A stretch of DNA of 46,134 bases. It comes from Thermomonas hydrothermalis. GTDB taxonomy: Bacteria; Pseudomonadota; Gammaproteobacteria; Xanthomonadales; Xanthomonadaceae. Both the position numbers and the translations under genes were made by a program. The stretch covers positions 1 to 46,134 of the forward strand of contig NZ_FQUK01000020.1 in the NCBI RefSeq assembly GCF_900129205.1. The letters run 5' to 3'. Every line of letters starts with the position of its first letter. Within the stretch, counting starts at the first letter, position 1. Below, piece by piece: positions 11,899-21,305 of the stretch. The notes under the pieces were generated by a model, which was given only the letters and a program-made list of their open reading frames with translations, did no database searches and was not told where the DNA came from.

Positions 11899-12525
11899 AT
11901 GACCCTGCCGAACTTCTCGACCAAGGACCGCATCCTGCAGGCCGCCGAGACGCTGTTTGCCCGGCAAGGGTTTGCTGCCACCTCGCTGCGCCAGGTGACC
12001 AGCCTGGCCGACGTCAACATCGCCGCGGTCAACTACCACTTCGGCGGCAAGGACAACCTGATCAACGAGGTGTTCCGTCGCCGCATGGACGTGATGAGCG
12101 CCGAGCGGCTGGCGGCGCTGCGGCAGGCGGTGGAAACCGCACCGGGCCAGCTGGAGCCGATCCTGGCGGCCTTCATCGAGCCGGCGCTGGCGATGGCGCA
12201 GGATCGTCATGGCGGCGGCGCCTTCATCCGGGTGATTGCCCGCACCTATGCGGAAAACAACGAAAAGCTGCGTAAGTTCCTGTCCGACCAGTACGGCCAT
12301 GTGCTGCGCGAGTTCGCTCATGCGCTGGCCGACTGCCTGCCCGGCCTGAGTAAAGAAACGCTGTACTGGCGCCTGGATTTTCTGTCTGGCGCGCTGACCT
12401 ATGCCATGGCCGATTTCGGCCTGATTAAACGTCCCCTCAATGTCCCCGAGGCGACCCACCGCAGGCATGCCGCGCACATGCTGATCCGCTTCGCGGCGGC
12501 CGGCTTCCGTGCGGAAGAAGCCTGA
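11899..12525 (+). CDS. psrA: TetR-family fatty-acid regulator PsrA
   Basis: A 208-residue regulator with an N-terminal TetR helix-turn-helix (about residues 8-55, RILQAAETLFARQGFAATSL then NIAAVNYHFGGKDNLI). The C-terminal ligand domain resembles Pseudomonas PsrA, including LRKFLSDQYGHVLREF, YWRLDFLSGALTYAM and the RFAAAGFRAE end. PsrA senses long-chain acyl-CoA and controls beta-oxidation genes. The neighbours (fadN and fadA directly downstream) and the PsrA-type palindrome at its promoter agree with this. GGAG about 10 bases upstream of the ATG serves as ribosome-binding site. The fadN start is 21 bases beyond the stop, so cotranscription is likely. Confidence 0.85.
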   Translation: MTLPNFSTKDRILQAAETLFARQGFAATSLRQVTSLADVNIAAVNYHFGGKDNLINEVFRRRMDVMSAERLAALRQAVETAPGQLEPILAAFIEPALAMAQDRHGGGAFIRVIARTYAENNEKLRKFLSDQYGHVLREFAHALADCLPGLSKETLYWRLDFLSGALTYAMADFGLIKRPLNVPEATHRRHAAHMLIRFAAAGFRAEEA

Positions 12526-12546
12526 TTTTTCAAGGAGATGGAGAAT

Positions 12547-14916
12547 ATGTCTCAGAAACTGCTAGTACGCCGTGCCGCTGTGCTCGGTGCCGGTGTGATG
12601 GGCGCCCAGATCGCCGCCCACCTGACCAATGCCGGCATCGACACCGTGCTGTTCGACCTGCCGGCCAAGGACGGCGACCCCAATGGGATCGTGCGCAAGG
12701 CCATCGCCAACCTGGGCAAGCTCAGCCCCGCGCCACTGGCCAGCAAGACGCTGGCCGACGCCATCACTCCGGCGAACTACGACCAGGATCTGACGCTGCT
12801 TGCAGGTTGCGACCTGATCATCGAGGCGATTGCCGAGCGCATGGACTGGAAACAGGACCTCTACAAGAAAATCGCTCCACACGTGCCGGCGCATGCGATT
12901 CTGGCGTCCAACACCTCTGGCCTTGGCATCGATGCGCTGGCCTCGGTGCTGCCGGAAGAACTGCGCCACCGCTTCTGCGGCGTGCACTTCTTCAACCCGC
13001 CGCGCTACATGCATCTGGCCGAGCTGATCCCGGCCAGCACCACCGAGCCGGCGGTGCTGGATCAGCTGGAAGCCTTCCTGACCACCCAACTGGGCAAAGG
13101 CGTGGTGCGTGCCAAGGACACGCCCAACTTCATCGGCAATCGCATCGGCGTGTTCTCGATCCTGTCGGTGATCCACCACACCCGCCAGTTCGGGCTGGGG
13201 TTTGACGAGGTGGATGCGCTGACCGGGCCGCTGCTGGGCCGGCCCAAATCGGCCACCTACCGCACGTCCGACGTGGTCGGCCTGGACACCATGGCGCACG
13301 TCATCAAGACCATGGCCGACACCCTGCCCCAGGACCCCTGGCATGGCTACTTCCAGTCGCCGGATTGGCTGCAGGCGCTGATCGCCAAGGGCGCGCTGGG
13401 CCAGAAGACTGGCGCCGGCATCTTCCGCAAAGTGGGTAAGGACATCCTGGTCCTTGACCTCGACAAGCAGGACTACCGCGTGGCCGATCGTGGCGCCACG
13501 CCGGAGGTGGTGGAGATCCTGAAGCTGAAGAACCCAGCCGAGAAGTTCGCCAAGCTGCGCGAGAGCCCCCATCCGCAGGCGCAGTTCCTGTGGGCCTGCT
13601 TCCGCGATCTGTTCCATTACAGCGCCTACCATCTGGCCGACATCGCCGACACCGCGCGCGACGTGGATCTGGCCATCCGCTGGGGCTATGGCTGGGCGCA
13701 AGGCCCGTTCGAGACCTGGCAATCGGCGGGCTGGTCGCAGGTGGCGCAGTGGATCAGTGAAGACATCGCCGCCGGCAAGGCGATGAGCAGTGCCGCACTA
13801 CCGGCCTGGGTGTCTGCACGCGATGGCGTGCATACGGCAGAGGGCAGCTACAGCCCGTCCCGGAACGCCGTGCTGCCGCGTTCGTCGCTGCCGGTCTATC
13901 GCCGCCAGCGCTTCCCCGACCCGGTGCTGGGCGAGCGGTTCGCGCCGGGCGAGACCGTGTTCGAGAACGACGGCGTGCGCATGTGGCACGACGGCGACGA
14001 TATCGCCGTGGTCAGCTTCAAGACCAAGATACATACCGTTTCCGGCGCCGTGCTGGACGGGCTGCAGGAGGCCATCACCCGCGCCGAGCGTGACTTCGCC
14101 GGCCTGGTGATCTGGCAGCCGAAAGAACCGTTCTCGGCCGGTGCCGACCTGGCCGGCGCGCTGGGTGCGCTGCAGGCCGGCAAGCTGGCCGAGTTCGAGG
14201 CCATGGTGGCCAACTTCCAGGCCACCAGCCAGCGGATCAAGTATTCGCTGGTGCCGGTGGTGGCAGCAGTCCGCGGCCTGGCGCTGGGCGGTGGCTGCGA
14301 GTTCCAGATGCACAGTGCCAAGACCGTGGCCCATCTGGAAAGCTACATCGGTCTGGTCGAAGCTGGGGTTGGCCTGCTGCCGGCCGGTGGCGGCCTGAAG
14401 GAACTGGCAGTGCGCGCTTCGCAAGCGGTCGGCCCGGGTGGTGACGTGTTCGCCGAACTGAAGAAAGTGTTCGAGACCGTGGCCATGGCCAAGGTTTCCA
14501 ACTCGGCGGTCAACGCCAAGGAGCTTGGGCTGCTGCGCGCAGGCGACACGGTCGCCTTCAACGCCTACGAGCTGCTGCATATCGCCAAGTCGGAGGCACG
14601 CGCCCTGGCCGAGGCGGGTTATCGGCCGCCGCTGCCGGCACGCCGTATCCAGGTGGCAGGCGATGTCGGCATCGCCACCTTCCGGATGCTGCTCGTCAAC
14701 ATGCTGGAAGGCCGCTTCATCAGTGAGTACGACTACGAGATCGCCGACCGCATCGCCACCGTCCTGTGCGGCGGTGACATTGATCGCGGCGCCATCGTGG
14801 ACGAGGACTGGCTGCTCAAGCTCGAGCGCAAGCACTTCGTCGAGCTGGCACAGCAGGAAAAAACCCAGGCCCGCATCGCTCACATGCTCAAGACCGGCAA
14901 ACCGCTGCGTAACTGA
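12547..14916 (+). CDS. fadN: FadN-type 3-hydroxyacyl-CoA dehydrogenase / enoyl-CoA hydratase
   Basis: Catalyses hydration and NAD-dependent oxidation in the beta-oxidation cycle. The dehydrogenase domain is first: Rossmann motif LGAGVMGAQIAAHLTNAG near residues 13-30, then SNTSGLGI, HFFNPPRYMHLAELIP and FIGNRIG. The hydratase/crotonase domain is at the C-terminus: KEPFSAGADLAGALG, then GLALGGGCEFQMHSAK. This order is the reverse of E. coli FadB and matches B. subtilis FadN; the 789-residue length also fits. AAGGAG at 12532-12537 lies 9 bases before the ATG at 12547 but directly against an in-frame ATG at 12538, so I chose the second. The thiolase gene follows after 141 bases. Confidence 0.9.
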   Translation: MSQKLLVRRAAVLGAGVMGAQIAAHLTNAGIDTVLFDLPAKDGDPNGIVRKAIANLGKLSPAPLASKTLADAITPANYDQDLTLLAGCDLIIEAIAERMDWKQDLYKKIAPHVPAHAILASNTSGLGIDALASVLPEELRHRFCGVHFFNPPRYMHLAELIPASTTEPAVLDQLEAFLTTQLGKGVVRAKDTPNFIGNRIGVFSILSVIHHTRQFGLGFDEVDALTGPLLGRPKSATYRTSDVVGLDTMAHVIKTMADTLPQDPWHGYFQSPDWLQALIAKGALGQKTGAGIFRKVGKDILVLDLDKQDYRVADRGATPEVVEILKLKNPAEKFAKLRESPHPQAQFLWACFRDLFHYSAYHLADIADTARDVDLAIRWGYGWAQGPFETWQSAGWSQVAQWISEDIAAGKAMSSAALPAWVSARDGVHTAEGSYSPSRNAVLPRSSLPVYRRQRFPDPVLGERFAPGETVFENDGVRMWHDGDDIAVVSFKTKIHTVSGAVLDGLQEAITRAERDFAGLVIWQPKEPFSAGADLAGALGALQAGKLAEFEAMVANFQATSQRIKYSLVPVVAAVRGLALGGGCEFQMHSAKTVAHLESYIGLVEAGVGLLPAGGGLKELAVRASQAVGPGGDVFAELKKVFETVAMAKVSNSAVNAKELGLLRAGDTVAFNAYELLHIAKSEARALAEAGYRPPLPARRIQVAGDVGIATFRMLLVNMLEGRFISEYDYEIADRIATVLCGGDIDRGAIVDEDWLLKLERKHFVELAQQEKTQARIAHMLKTGKPLRN

Positions 14917-15057
14917 CATGCAACAGACCAGGCAGCGCACTCAGGCATTTCCGCGGCAGGCAACCGATGCGGATTGCCCCCGCCTGCGCGGCACCGGGTG
15001 CGTTGCCGCGGCGGCACAGCCGTGTGCCGTCTCCTTTCCAGACATCGGAGTTCATCC

Positions 15058-16263
15058 ATGAGCAAGCAGATTCAGGACGCCTACATCGTCGCCGCCACCC
15101 GCACCCCGGTTGGCAAGGCGCCCAAAGGCGTGTTCCGTAATACCCGCCCGGACGACATGCTGGCGCACGTGCTGAAAGCCGTCGTCGCACAGGCACCGGG
15201 CATCGACGTCAACCGCATCGACGATGCCATCATCGGTTGCGCCATGCCGGAAGCCGAGCAAGGCATGAACGTGGCGCGCATCGGCGTGCTGCTGGCCGGC
15301 CTGCCCAATACCATTGCCGCGCAGACCATCAATCGTTTCTGCTCGTCCGGTTTGCAGGCGGTGGCCCTGGCCGCCCAGCAGATCCAGCTGGGCCATGCCG
15401 ACCTGATGCTGGCCGGCGGCACTGAATCGATGAGCATGGTGCCGATGATGGGCAACAAGGTGGCGCTGTCGCCCAAGGTGTTCCGTGACGATCACGTGGC
15501 GATTGCCTACGGCATGGGCATTACCGCCGAGAAGGTCGCCGAAGAGTGGAAAGTCTCGCGTGAGGATCAGGACGCCTTTGCCTTGGCCTCACACCAGAAA
15601 GCGCTGGCGGCACAGGCGGCTGGCGAGTTCCGCGACGAGATCACCCCGTACGATGTGGTCGCCCGGCTGCCCGATCTTGCCGGCAACACCGTGCAGGTGA
15701 AGCAGGTGCGGGTGGAAAACGACGAAGGCCCGCGTGCCGACACCTCGCTGGAAAGCCTGGCCAAACTGCGCCCGGTGTTCCGTAACGGCCAGTTCGGCGG
15801 CACCGTCACCGCTGGCAACGCCTCGCAGATGAGCGATGGCGCCGGCGCGGTGCTGCTGGCGTCCGAACAGGCGATCAAGGATTACGGGCTGACTCCGCTG
15901 GCCCGCTTCGTCAGTTTCTCGGTGGCCGGCGTGCGTCCGGAAGTGATGGGCATCGGCCCGGTGGCGGCCATTCCCAAGGCGCTGGCGCAGGCCGGCCTGC
16001 GCCAGGATCAGCTGGACTGGATCGAGCTCAACGAGGCCTTTGCCGCGCAGGCGCTGGCGGTGATCCGCAGCCTCGGCCTGGATCCGACCCGGGTCAATCC
16101 GCTGGGCGGCGCCATCGCGCTCGGCCATCCGCTGGGGGCCACCGGGGCCATCCGCACCGCCACCCTGGTGCATGGCCTGCGCCGGCGCAAGCAGAAGTAC
16201 GGCATGGTGACCATGTGCATCGGTACCGGCATGGGCGCCGCCGGTATCTTTGAGGCGCTTTGA
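15058..16263 (+). CDS. fadA: Acetyl-CoA C-acyltransferase (3-ketoacyl-CoA thiolase)
   Basis: Cleaves 3-ketoacyl-CoA with CoA to acetyl-CoA and a shortened acyl-CoA. The 401-residue product starts [20 protein letters not shown]. The nucleophile is Cys95 ([10 protein letters not shown]), the catalytic His357 is in [15 protein letters not shown], and the second cysteine, Cys387, is in [20 protein letters not shown] is also present. The ATG at 15058 follows CGGAG; an in-frame ATG at 14974 adds 28 residues without family similarity. Downstream of fadN and PsrA, it completes a beta-oxidation module and ends at a strong bidirectional terminator. The acyl-CoA dehydrogenase and ligase must be encoded elsewhere. 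Confidence 0.93.
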   Translation: MSKQIQDAYIVAATRTPVGKAPKGVFRNTRPDDMLAHVLKAVVAQAPGIDVNRIDDAIIGCAMPEAEQGMNVARIGVLLAGLPNTIAAQTINRFCSSGLQAVALAAQQIQLGHADLMLAGGTESMSMVPMMGNKVALSPKVFRDDHVAIAYGMGITAEKVAEEWKVSREDQDAFALASHQKALAAQAAGEFRDEITPYDVVARLPDLAGNTVQVKQVRVENDEGPRADTSLESLAKLRPVFRNGQFGGTVTAGNASQMSDGAGAVLLASEQAIKDYGLTPLARFVSFSVAGVRPEVMGIGPVAAIPKALAQAGLRQDQLDWIELNEAFAAQALAVIRSLGLDPTRVNPLGGAIALGHPLGATGAIRTATLVHGLRRRKQKYGMVTMCIGTGMGAAGIFEAL

Positions 16264-16276
16264 GCGAAGTGCCAGA

Positions 16277-16311
16277 AACGAAAACGGCGCCGTCAAGGCG
16301 CCGTTTTCGTT
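16277..16311. terminator. Bidirectional terminator between fadA and galU
   Basis: Perfect 15-bp inverted repeat (16277-16291 with 16297-16311) around the 5-base loop GTCAA. The arms carry AAAA on one side and TTTT on the other, so it can act in both directions. It sits 14 bases past the fadA stop and 19 bases past the galU stop. Confidence 0.9.
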
Positions 16312-16329
16312 GACAGGGTGCGCGCTGGC

Positions 16330-17235
16330 TTACGTTTCGACCACACCCATTTCGCCCAGTGCATCCTGCATCAGTCGGCGCGCCGCGTCGCTGAGTTTCT
16401 CGTTGTCCAGCGCATAGCGGATGGTGGCCTCGACCAGGCCAAGATGGGTACCGCAGTCGAACCGGGTGCCGTGGAAACGGAAGGCATCCACACGCTCGCG
16501 ATCCAGCAGTGCGGCGATGGCATCGGTCAGCTGAATCTCGCCGCCGGCGCCTTTGGGAGTGCTTTCCAGTAGATCGAAAATCGTCGGCGACAGCACATAG
16601 CGCCCGACCACCGCCAGCGTGCTGGGGGCCTGCTCGGGCTTGGGCTTTTCGACGATTTGGCGGATCCGCCCGGCCTGCCCGGCGAACCCGTCGGTCGCTA
16701 CGATGCCGTAGCTTCCAGTCTGCTCGCGCGGCACGTCCTGCACCGCCACCACACTGGCACCGGTGGCCTGGGCATGGTCGGCCATCTGCTTGAGCGCACC
16801 ATCGCCGCGACTCCAGATCAGATCATCCGGCAGCAGCACGGCAAAGGGCTCATTCCCCACCACCGGCCGGGCGCACAACACCGCATGGCCCAGCCCCAGT
16901 GCCTCGGCTTGAGTCACGAACACCGCCCGCACGCCCTCGGGCAACACGTTGCGGACCAGTGCCAGTTGCTCTTGCTTGCCCGACCTTTCCAGCTTCTGCT
17001 CAAGCTCGTAGGCCTTGTCGAAGTAGTCGGCGACCGCATGCTTGTAGCGGTTGGTGACAAACACCAGCGTGTCGCAGCCGGCCGCGATGGCCTCGTCCAC
17101 CGCGTACTGGATCAGCGGCCGATCGACGATTGGCAGCATCTCCTTGGGCACGGTCTTGGTGGCCGGCAGGAACCGGGTACCGAGTCCGGCGACGGGAAAA
17201 ACGGCCTTGCGGATTCTTGGAAACGACACGGTCAT
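16330..17235 (-). CDS. galU: UTP-glucose-1-phosphate uridylyltransferase
   Basis: Makes UDP-glucose for lipopolysaccharide, capsule and trehalose pathways. The 301-residue product starts [20 protein letters not shown]. The nucleotide-binding signature [37 protein letters not shown]-like [13 protein letters not shown], and VEKP are intact. The ATG at 17235 follows GAGGATG; an in-frame ATG 12 codons upstream lacks support. Its start overlaps the stop of a short upstream ORF by 4 bases (ATGA), which suggests an operon structure older than the present arrangement. Confidence 0.95.
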   Translation of the reverse strand: MTVSFPRIRKAVFPVAGLGTRFLPATKTVPKEMLPIVDRPLIQYAVDEAIAAGCDTLVFVTNRYKHAVADYFDKAYELEQKLERSGKQEQLALVRNVLPEGVRAVFVTQAEALGLGHAVLCARPVVGNEPFAVLLPDDLIWSRGDGALKQMADHAQATGASVVAVQDVPREQTGSYGIVATDGFAGQAGRIRQIVEKPKPEQAPSTLAVVGRYVLSPTIFDLLESTPKGAGGEIQLTDAIAALLDRERVDAFRFHGTRFDCGTHLGLVEATIRYALDNEKLSDAARRLMQDALGEMGVVET

Positions 17236-17525
17236 CCGTTGACATCCTCTACGTGCAATGAAAGGGAACACCCTGGCGGCGACACTGCCGGCCCGGTCTG
17301 CGATGCATAGTCAGGAACGGCATCGTGCAGGCAGTCCCGCAAGGTCGGCAAGTCATATGCGGCCACGGCCTGCCGCAGACGCGCGAGTATGGCCAGAAGC
17401 CCGGCATCGTTCGGCCTGCCATCATATGCATCGACGCGCAGCAGCCCGGTTGCAGTGCTGGCCTCCGGTATAGGATGGAAACCGCAGGCCCCATGTCGAG
17501 ACTGTACACCGCCCCTGCGCGGCAC
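17232..17525 (-). pseudogene. Probable C-terminal remnant of a CapD/FlaA1-type nucleotide-sugar dehydratase
   Basis: A 97-residue frame squeezed between lapB and galU. Its middle (LLAILARLRQAVAAYDLPTL followed by [12 protein letters not shown]) resembles the C-terminal tail of CapD/FlaA1/WbpM polysaccharide dehydratases, whose last helices have this LxxLxxAxxxxDxxxLRxxLxxxVPxY pattern. No Rossmann fold or catalytic residues are present, and only 11 bases separate it from the lapB stop, so the bulk of such a gene is absent. It overlaps the galU ATG by 4 bases, as a real upstream partner would. The assignment rests on pattern recall only; it could instead be a small functional gene or a chance frame. 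Confidence 0.4.
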
Positions 17526-17536
17526 CCATCAGCAGA

Positions 17537-18715
17537 TCAGACCACCGCATAGTTGAGCAGCGGCTTGACCGAGCCCCACTCTTTGCAGCTCGGGCATTGC
17601 CAGTGGTGACTGCGGGCGCCAAAACCGCACCGATTGCAGCGGTAGCTGGGGTTGCGCACCAACAGTTGGTCGGTGATGTGTTTGAGGTCGTGCAGGGTGG
17701 CCAGTGCATCCGCGCCTGCGGCCAGGCTCAGATCGATCAGCGCCGCCTCTCCACGCACCGAGGGGCGATCTTTCAACTGTTCGGCCAGATACTGACGGGC
17801 AGCGGCAATGCCCTCCTCGGCCTCCACCATTCGCGCCAACGCCAGCACTGGGGCAATCCCGCGATAGTGTTCGCACATGGCCGACAGAAAGGCGCGGGCG
17901 CCGGTGCGCTCACCGATTTTCTCGTACTGCGCAAGCAGCATCGGCAGGATCACCGGCAGAAAGTCGGGGTCATGGCGTGCGGCCCGCTCCAGCGCACGGA
18001 TGGCGGCATGGGTGTTGCCAGCCTCGGCTTCCAGGCGCCCTTCGGCGATGCCCGCCCGCACTGACGTGGGATCCGCCGCATAGGCGCGCACGATGGCCGC
18101 ACGGGCGGCCTCGACATCGCCATTACTCCGATGCCGTTCGGCCAGTTCACATTCGAAATGGGCAATCAGCTTGCCCATCGGCTGGCCGGTGACTTCTTCA
18201 TACCGGATGGCATTGGCAATGGCTTTCTCCCAGTCACGCTCGGACTGGTAGATCTCGATCAGATGCCGCAATGCCTGCGGGGCGCGCTGATCCAGCTGGG
18301 CCAGATCGTTGAACACGGTTTCGGCACGGTCCAGCAGACCGGCGCGCATGTAATCCTCGCCCAGTGCCGACAGCGCCTGGATTTTCTGGGTATCAGTCAG
18401 ATCCTGACGCTGTGCCAGGGCCTGATGCAGACGAATGGCGCGATCGACCTCGCCCCGACGACGGAACAGATGCCCCAGTGCCACCTGGGTTTCGAACGTA
18501 TCCCGGTCGAGTTCGGCCACGTGCAGGAACAGCTCGATCGCCTTGTCGGGCTGTTCGTTCAACAGATAGTTCAGACCGCGGAAATAGGTGGTGGAGAGTT
18601 TGCTGACCTGATGGCCGCTATGGCGTTCACCACCCCGGCGCCCGATCACCCAGCCCGCCAGCGCCGCCAGTGGCACCGCGATGATGAACCACATCCACTG
18701 GTCGAGTAGCTCCAT
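17537..18715 (-). CDS. lapB: Lipopolysaccharide assembly protein LapB (YciM)
   Basis: Inner-membrane protein that in E. coli works with FtsH to control LpxC and so lipid A synthesis. The 392-residue product has an N-terminal membrane helix (MWFIIAVPLAALAGWVIGRR), then TPR repeats (YFRGLNYLLNEQPDKAIELF, LGHLFRRRGEVDRAIRLHQA and others). It ends with the LapB rubredoxin-like metal site, CNRCGF with CPSC, at about 362-379. The ATG at 18715 gives MELLDQWMWF; an in-frame ATG at 18781 adds 22 residues unlike the family. No lapA-like gene is found in the 184 bases before it, unlike the E. coli lapA-lapB pair. Confidence 0.93.
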   Translation of the reverse strand: MELLDQWMWFIIAVPLAALAGWVIGRRGGERHSGHQVSKLSTTYFRGLNYLLNEQPDKAIELFLHVAELDRDTFETQVALGHLFRRRGEVDRAIRLHQALAQRQDLTDTQKIQALSALGEDYMRAGLLDRAETVFNDLAQLDQRAPQALRHLIEIYQSERDWEKAIANAIRYEEVTGQPMGKLIAHFECELAERHRSNGDVEAARAAIVRAYAADPTSVRAGIAEGRLEAEAGNTHAAIRALERAARHDPDFLPVILPMLLAQYEKIGERTGARAFLSAMCEHYRGIAPVLALARMVEAEEGIAAARQYLAEQLKDRPSVRGEAALIDLSLAAGADALATLHDLKHITDQLLVRNPSYRCNRCGFGARSHHWQCPSCKEWGSVKPLLNYAVV

Positions 18716-18793
18716 AGCCCGCCTGAACGTTCTGGTTGGGGCTGCCATACCGGCAGCGGTCTGCGTGTGCGCCAAGGCCAAGTGTCATCGGCC

Positions 18794-18827
18794 CGCGAAA
18801 ACGCTTACGTACGTGGGTGTTTTCGCG
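18794..18827. terminator. Palindromic hairpin between ihfB and lapB
   Basis: CGCGAAAAC (18794-18802) pairs perfectly with GTTTTCGCG (18819-18827), and the intervening segment carries the self-complementary ACGTACGT at 18807-18814. There is no T run after the stem in either direction, so it may be a weak terminator of the ihfB transcript or a protein-binding site before lapB. Confidence 0.45.
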
Positions 18828-18899
18828 CACCTTAAAGAGTAGCGAACTTTCCCGTCCCGGTACGACCATCGTGCGGCCCGCACCCGCAGGTGCCGGCGC

Positions 18900-19202
18900 T
18901 CACTCGCTGTCTGTCAGTGGGACGACATCCGCCACGCGTTCGCGCAGCTCTTTGCCCGGCTTGAAGTGCGGAACGTACTTGCCCGGCAGCGCCACCGCCT
19001 CCCCGGTCTTGGGGTTGCGGCCAGTCCGCGGCGGGCGGTAATGCAGCGAAAAACTGCCAAACCCACGCACTTCGATGCGCTGCCCCTGAGCCAGCGCGCT
19101 GCTCATCATCTGCAGCAGGGTCTTGACCGCAAGGTCAACATCCTCAGCCTTCAGATGTGGTTGCTGCTGCGCAAGCAGTTCGATGAGTTCGGACTTGTTC
19201 AT
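18900..19202 (-). CDS. ihfB: Integration host factor beta subunit
   Basis: DNA-bending protein that forms a heterodimer with IhfA. The 100-residue product begins [20 protein letters not shown] and carries the DNA-wrapping arm signature [20 protein letters not shown] and then [16 protein letters not shown]. The C-terminus is a few residues longer than in E. coli (94). I chose the ATG at 19202 from the family N-terminus; longer in-frame versions reach into the hairpin-rich leader. The position downstream of rpsA matches E. coli. No strong ribosome-binding site is evident. Confidence 0.96.
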   Translation of the reverse strand: MNKSELIELLAQQQPHLKAEDVDLAVKTLLQMMSSALAQGQRIEVRGFGSFSLHYRPPRTGRNPKTGEAVALPGKYVPHFKPGKELRERVADVVPLTDSE

Positions 19203-19231
19203 GACAAAGGCTTGATGTCCATCCATGCAGA

Positions 19232-19254
19232 CGGCCCGGCTGAATGCCGGGCCG
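19232..19254. terminator. GC-rich hairpin in the ihfB leader
   Basis: CGGCCCGGC and GCCGGGCCG (19232-19240 and 19246-19254) form a perfect 9-bp stem with a 5-base loop. It starts 30 bases before the ihfB ATG and has no T run, so a leader structure or factor-dependent pause is as likely as termination. Confidence 0.4.
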
Positions 19255-19346
19255 CTGCTCAGGAATCTCCGAATACGTCGAAGATCCCCCGTCGGCTTCT
19301 GATGGCCGACCACGAATCCACCGCGCAAGCGACGGATTCGGGTGTG

Positions 19347-19373
19347 CCGAGCCCAGGCACGGCCCGGGCTCGG
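19347..19373. terminator. Hairpin downstream of rpsA
   Basis: CCGAGCCC (19347-19354) pairs with GGGCTCGG (19366-19373). It is the second of three hairpins in the 237 bases between rpsA and ihfB; no T run follows. Confidence 0.4.
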
Positions 19374-19380
19374 CGGCGGA

Positions 19381-19408
19381 CTGACAACGCCCAGATGGCG
19401 TTGTTCAG
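19381..19408. terminator. Hairpin 32 bases downstream of rpsA
   Basis: CTGACAACGCC (19381-19391) pairs with GGCGTTGTTCAG (19397-19408) with one bulged base and a 5-base loop. It is the first structure met by polymerase after the rpsA stop. Without a T run it is a candidate for partial termination or for protecting the 3' end of rpsA mRNA. Confidence 0.45.
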
Positions 19409-19439
19409 ACCTTTTCTACTTCCTACGGACGACCGCGGA

Positions 19440-21137
19440 TCACTCGGCCTTATTCAGCTGCTCACGCAGCAGCGCACCCAGCCGGGTGGTTCCGCTGGCC
19501 GCTTCGGCATTGGCCTTGTTGTACTCGGCAATGGCCTCGGCGGTCTCGGCTTCGTCCTTGGCCTTGATCGACAGCTGCAGGGTGCGGCCCTTGCGATCCA
19601 TGCCAACGAACTTGGCCTCGATCTGCTGACCGACCTTGAGCACCTGGCTTGCGTCCTCGACACGCTCGTCGCTGATGTCGCGGGCCATGACATAGCCCTC
19701 GACACCGTCGCCGAGATCGATCACCGCGCCCTTGGCGTCCACTTCCTTGACGGTGCCGGTCACCTTGCTGCCCTTGGGATGGGCGGCCACGAACTGACCC
19801 AGCGGGTTCTGCTCAAGCTGCTTCACGCCCAGGCTGATCCGCTCGCGCTCCGGATCCACCGCCAGCACCACGGCTTCCAAGGTGTCACCCTTCTTGTAGT
19901 TGCGGGCGAGGTCTTCGGCATTGGAATTCCAGCTGAGATCGGACAGGTGCACCAGACCGTCGATCCCGCCCTCCAGGCCGATGAAGATGCCGAAGTCAGT
20001 GATCGACTTGATCTGGCCGGACACCTTGTCACCCTTCTTGTGGGTTGCCGCAAACACTTCCCACGGGTTCTGGGTGCACTGCTTCATGCCCAGCGAGATG
20101 CGGCGGCGCTCCTCGTCCACATCAAGGATCATGACCTCGACTTCGTCACCCACCTGCACCACCTTGGCGGGGTTGACGTTCTTGTTGGTCCAGTCCATCT
20201 CGGAGACGTGCACCAGGCCTTCCACGCCCGGCTCGATCTCGACGAACGCACCGTATTCGGTGACGTTGGAGACCTTGCCGAACACGCGGCTGTTCGGCGG
20301 ATAGCGGCGGGCGATGTTGTCCCACGGATCCTCGCCCAGCTGTTTGAGGCCCAGCGAGACACGGTTGCGCTCGCGGTCGTACTTGAGCACGCGCACTTCC
20401 AGCTCCTGCCCGACCTCGACCACTTCGGACGGATGGCGCACGCGCTTCCACGCCATATCGGTAATGTGCAGCAGACCGTCGATGCCGCCGAGGTCGACGA
20501 ACGCACCGTAATCGGTCAGGTTCTTGACCACGCCCTTGAGCACGGCGCCTTCGACCAGCTTCTCCTGCAGCGCCTCGCGCTCCTCGGAATACTCGCTCTC
20601 GACCACCGCACGACGCGAGACCACGACATTGTTGCGCTTGCGGTCGAGCTTGATGAGCTTGAACTCCAGCTCCTTGCCTTCCAGGTAGGCCGGATCGCGC
20701 ACCGGGCGCACATCGACCAGCGAACCCGGCAGGAACGCGCGGACGTCCTTGATATCGACGGTGAAACCACCCTTGACCTTGCCGCTGATGCGGCCAACCA
20801 CGGTGGCGTTCTTCTCGAGGGCTTCCTCGAGCTCGTCCCAGACCATCGCACGCTTGGCCTTCTCACGGGAGAGCACGGTTTCGCCAAAGCCGTTCTCGAT
20901 TGCATCGAGCGCGACCTTGACCTCGTCACCAATCTTGACGTCGATTTCGCCGGCCTCGTTGCGGAACTGCTCGATCGGCACGACGCCTTCCGACTTCAGC
21001 CCAGCATTGATGACCACAACATCGTTACGGATGTCGACCACGGTGCCCTTGACGATGGCGCCGGGCTTGAGCTTGGCCAGATCAGCCTGGCTGGCTTCGA
21101 ACAGTTCGGCGAAGGATTCGGTAGCTGCGGAGTTCAT
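19440..21137 (-). CDS. rpsA: 30S ribosomal protein S1
   Basis: Binds mRNA at the platform of the 30S subunit and promotes initiation. The 565-residue product begins [20 protein letters not shown]. It shows six S1 (OB-fold) domains in sequence; the repeated phrases include [60 protein letters not shown] and [20 protein letters not shown]. The length is close to E. coli (557). The ATG at 21137 was chosen over an in-frame one at 21257, which lies in a leader region with no family similarity. The order cmk-rpsA-ihfB is as in E. coli. Confidence 0.98.
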   Translation of the reverse strand: MNSAATESFAELFEASQADLAKLKPGAIVKGTVVDIRNDVVVINAGLKSEGVVPIEQFRNEAGEIDVKIGDEVKVALDAIENGFGETVLSREKAKRAMVWDELEEALEKNATVVGRISGKVKGGFTVDIKDVRAFLPGSLVDVRPVRDPAYLEGKELEFKLIKLDRKRNNVVVSRRAVVESEYSEEREALQEKLVEGAVLKGVVKNLTDYGAFVDLGGIDGLLHITDMAWKRVRHPSEVVEVGQELEVRVLKYDRERNRVSLGLKQLGEDPWDNIARRYPPNSRVFGKVSNVTEYGAFVEIEPGVEGLVHVSEMDWTNKNVNPAKVVQVGDEVEVMILDVDEERRRISLGMKQCTQNPWEVFAATHKKGDKVSGQIKSITDFGIFIGLEGGIDGLVHLSDLSWNSNAEDLARNYKKGDTLEAVVLAVDPERERISLGVKQLEQNPLGQFVAAHPKGSKVTGTVKEVDAKGAVIDLGDGVEGYVMARDISDERVEDASQVLKVGQQIEAKFVGMDRKGRTLQLSIKAKDEAETAEAIAEYNKANAEAASGTTRLGALLREQLNKAE

Positions 21138-21305
21138 GAAAAATCTCGGGTGGAATACACAGGCAGCGCACGAGACCGTGATGCTGCCCACCGGGTGGGT
21201 TGGCGCCAGTGCAGAACGCACCTTTGCCATGTGTGGTGGATGGGAAACCGCAGGCACGGATGTGCCAGCGGGGCCTTGAATCTGCCAACGAGGGAACCGC
21301 GACCG

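Noticed and set aside
14917-15057. A small gene or riboswitch between fadN and fadA
   Set aside because: The 141 bases contain some GC-rich self-complementary stretches but no conserved aptamer-like motif, terminator or plausible reading frame.
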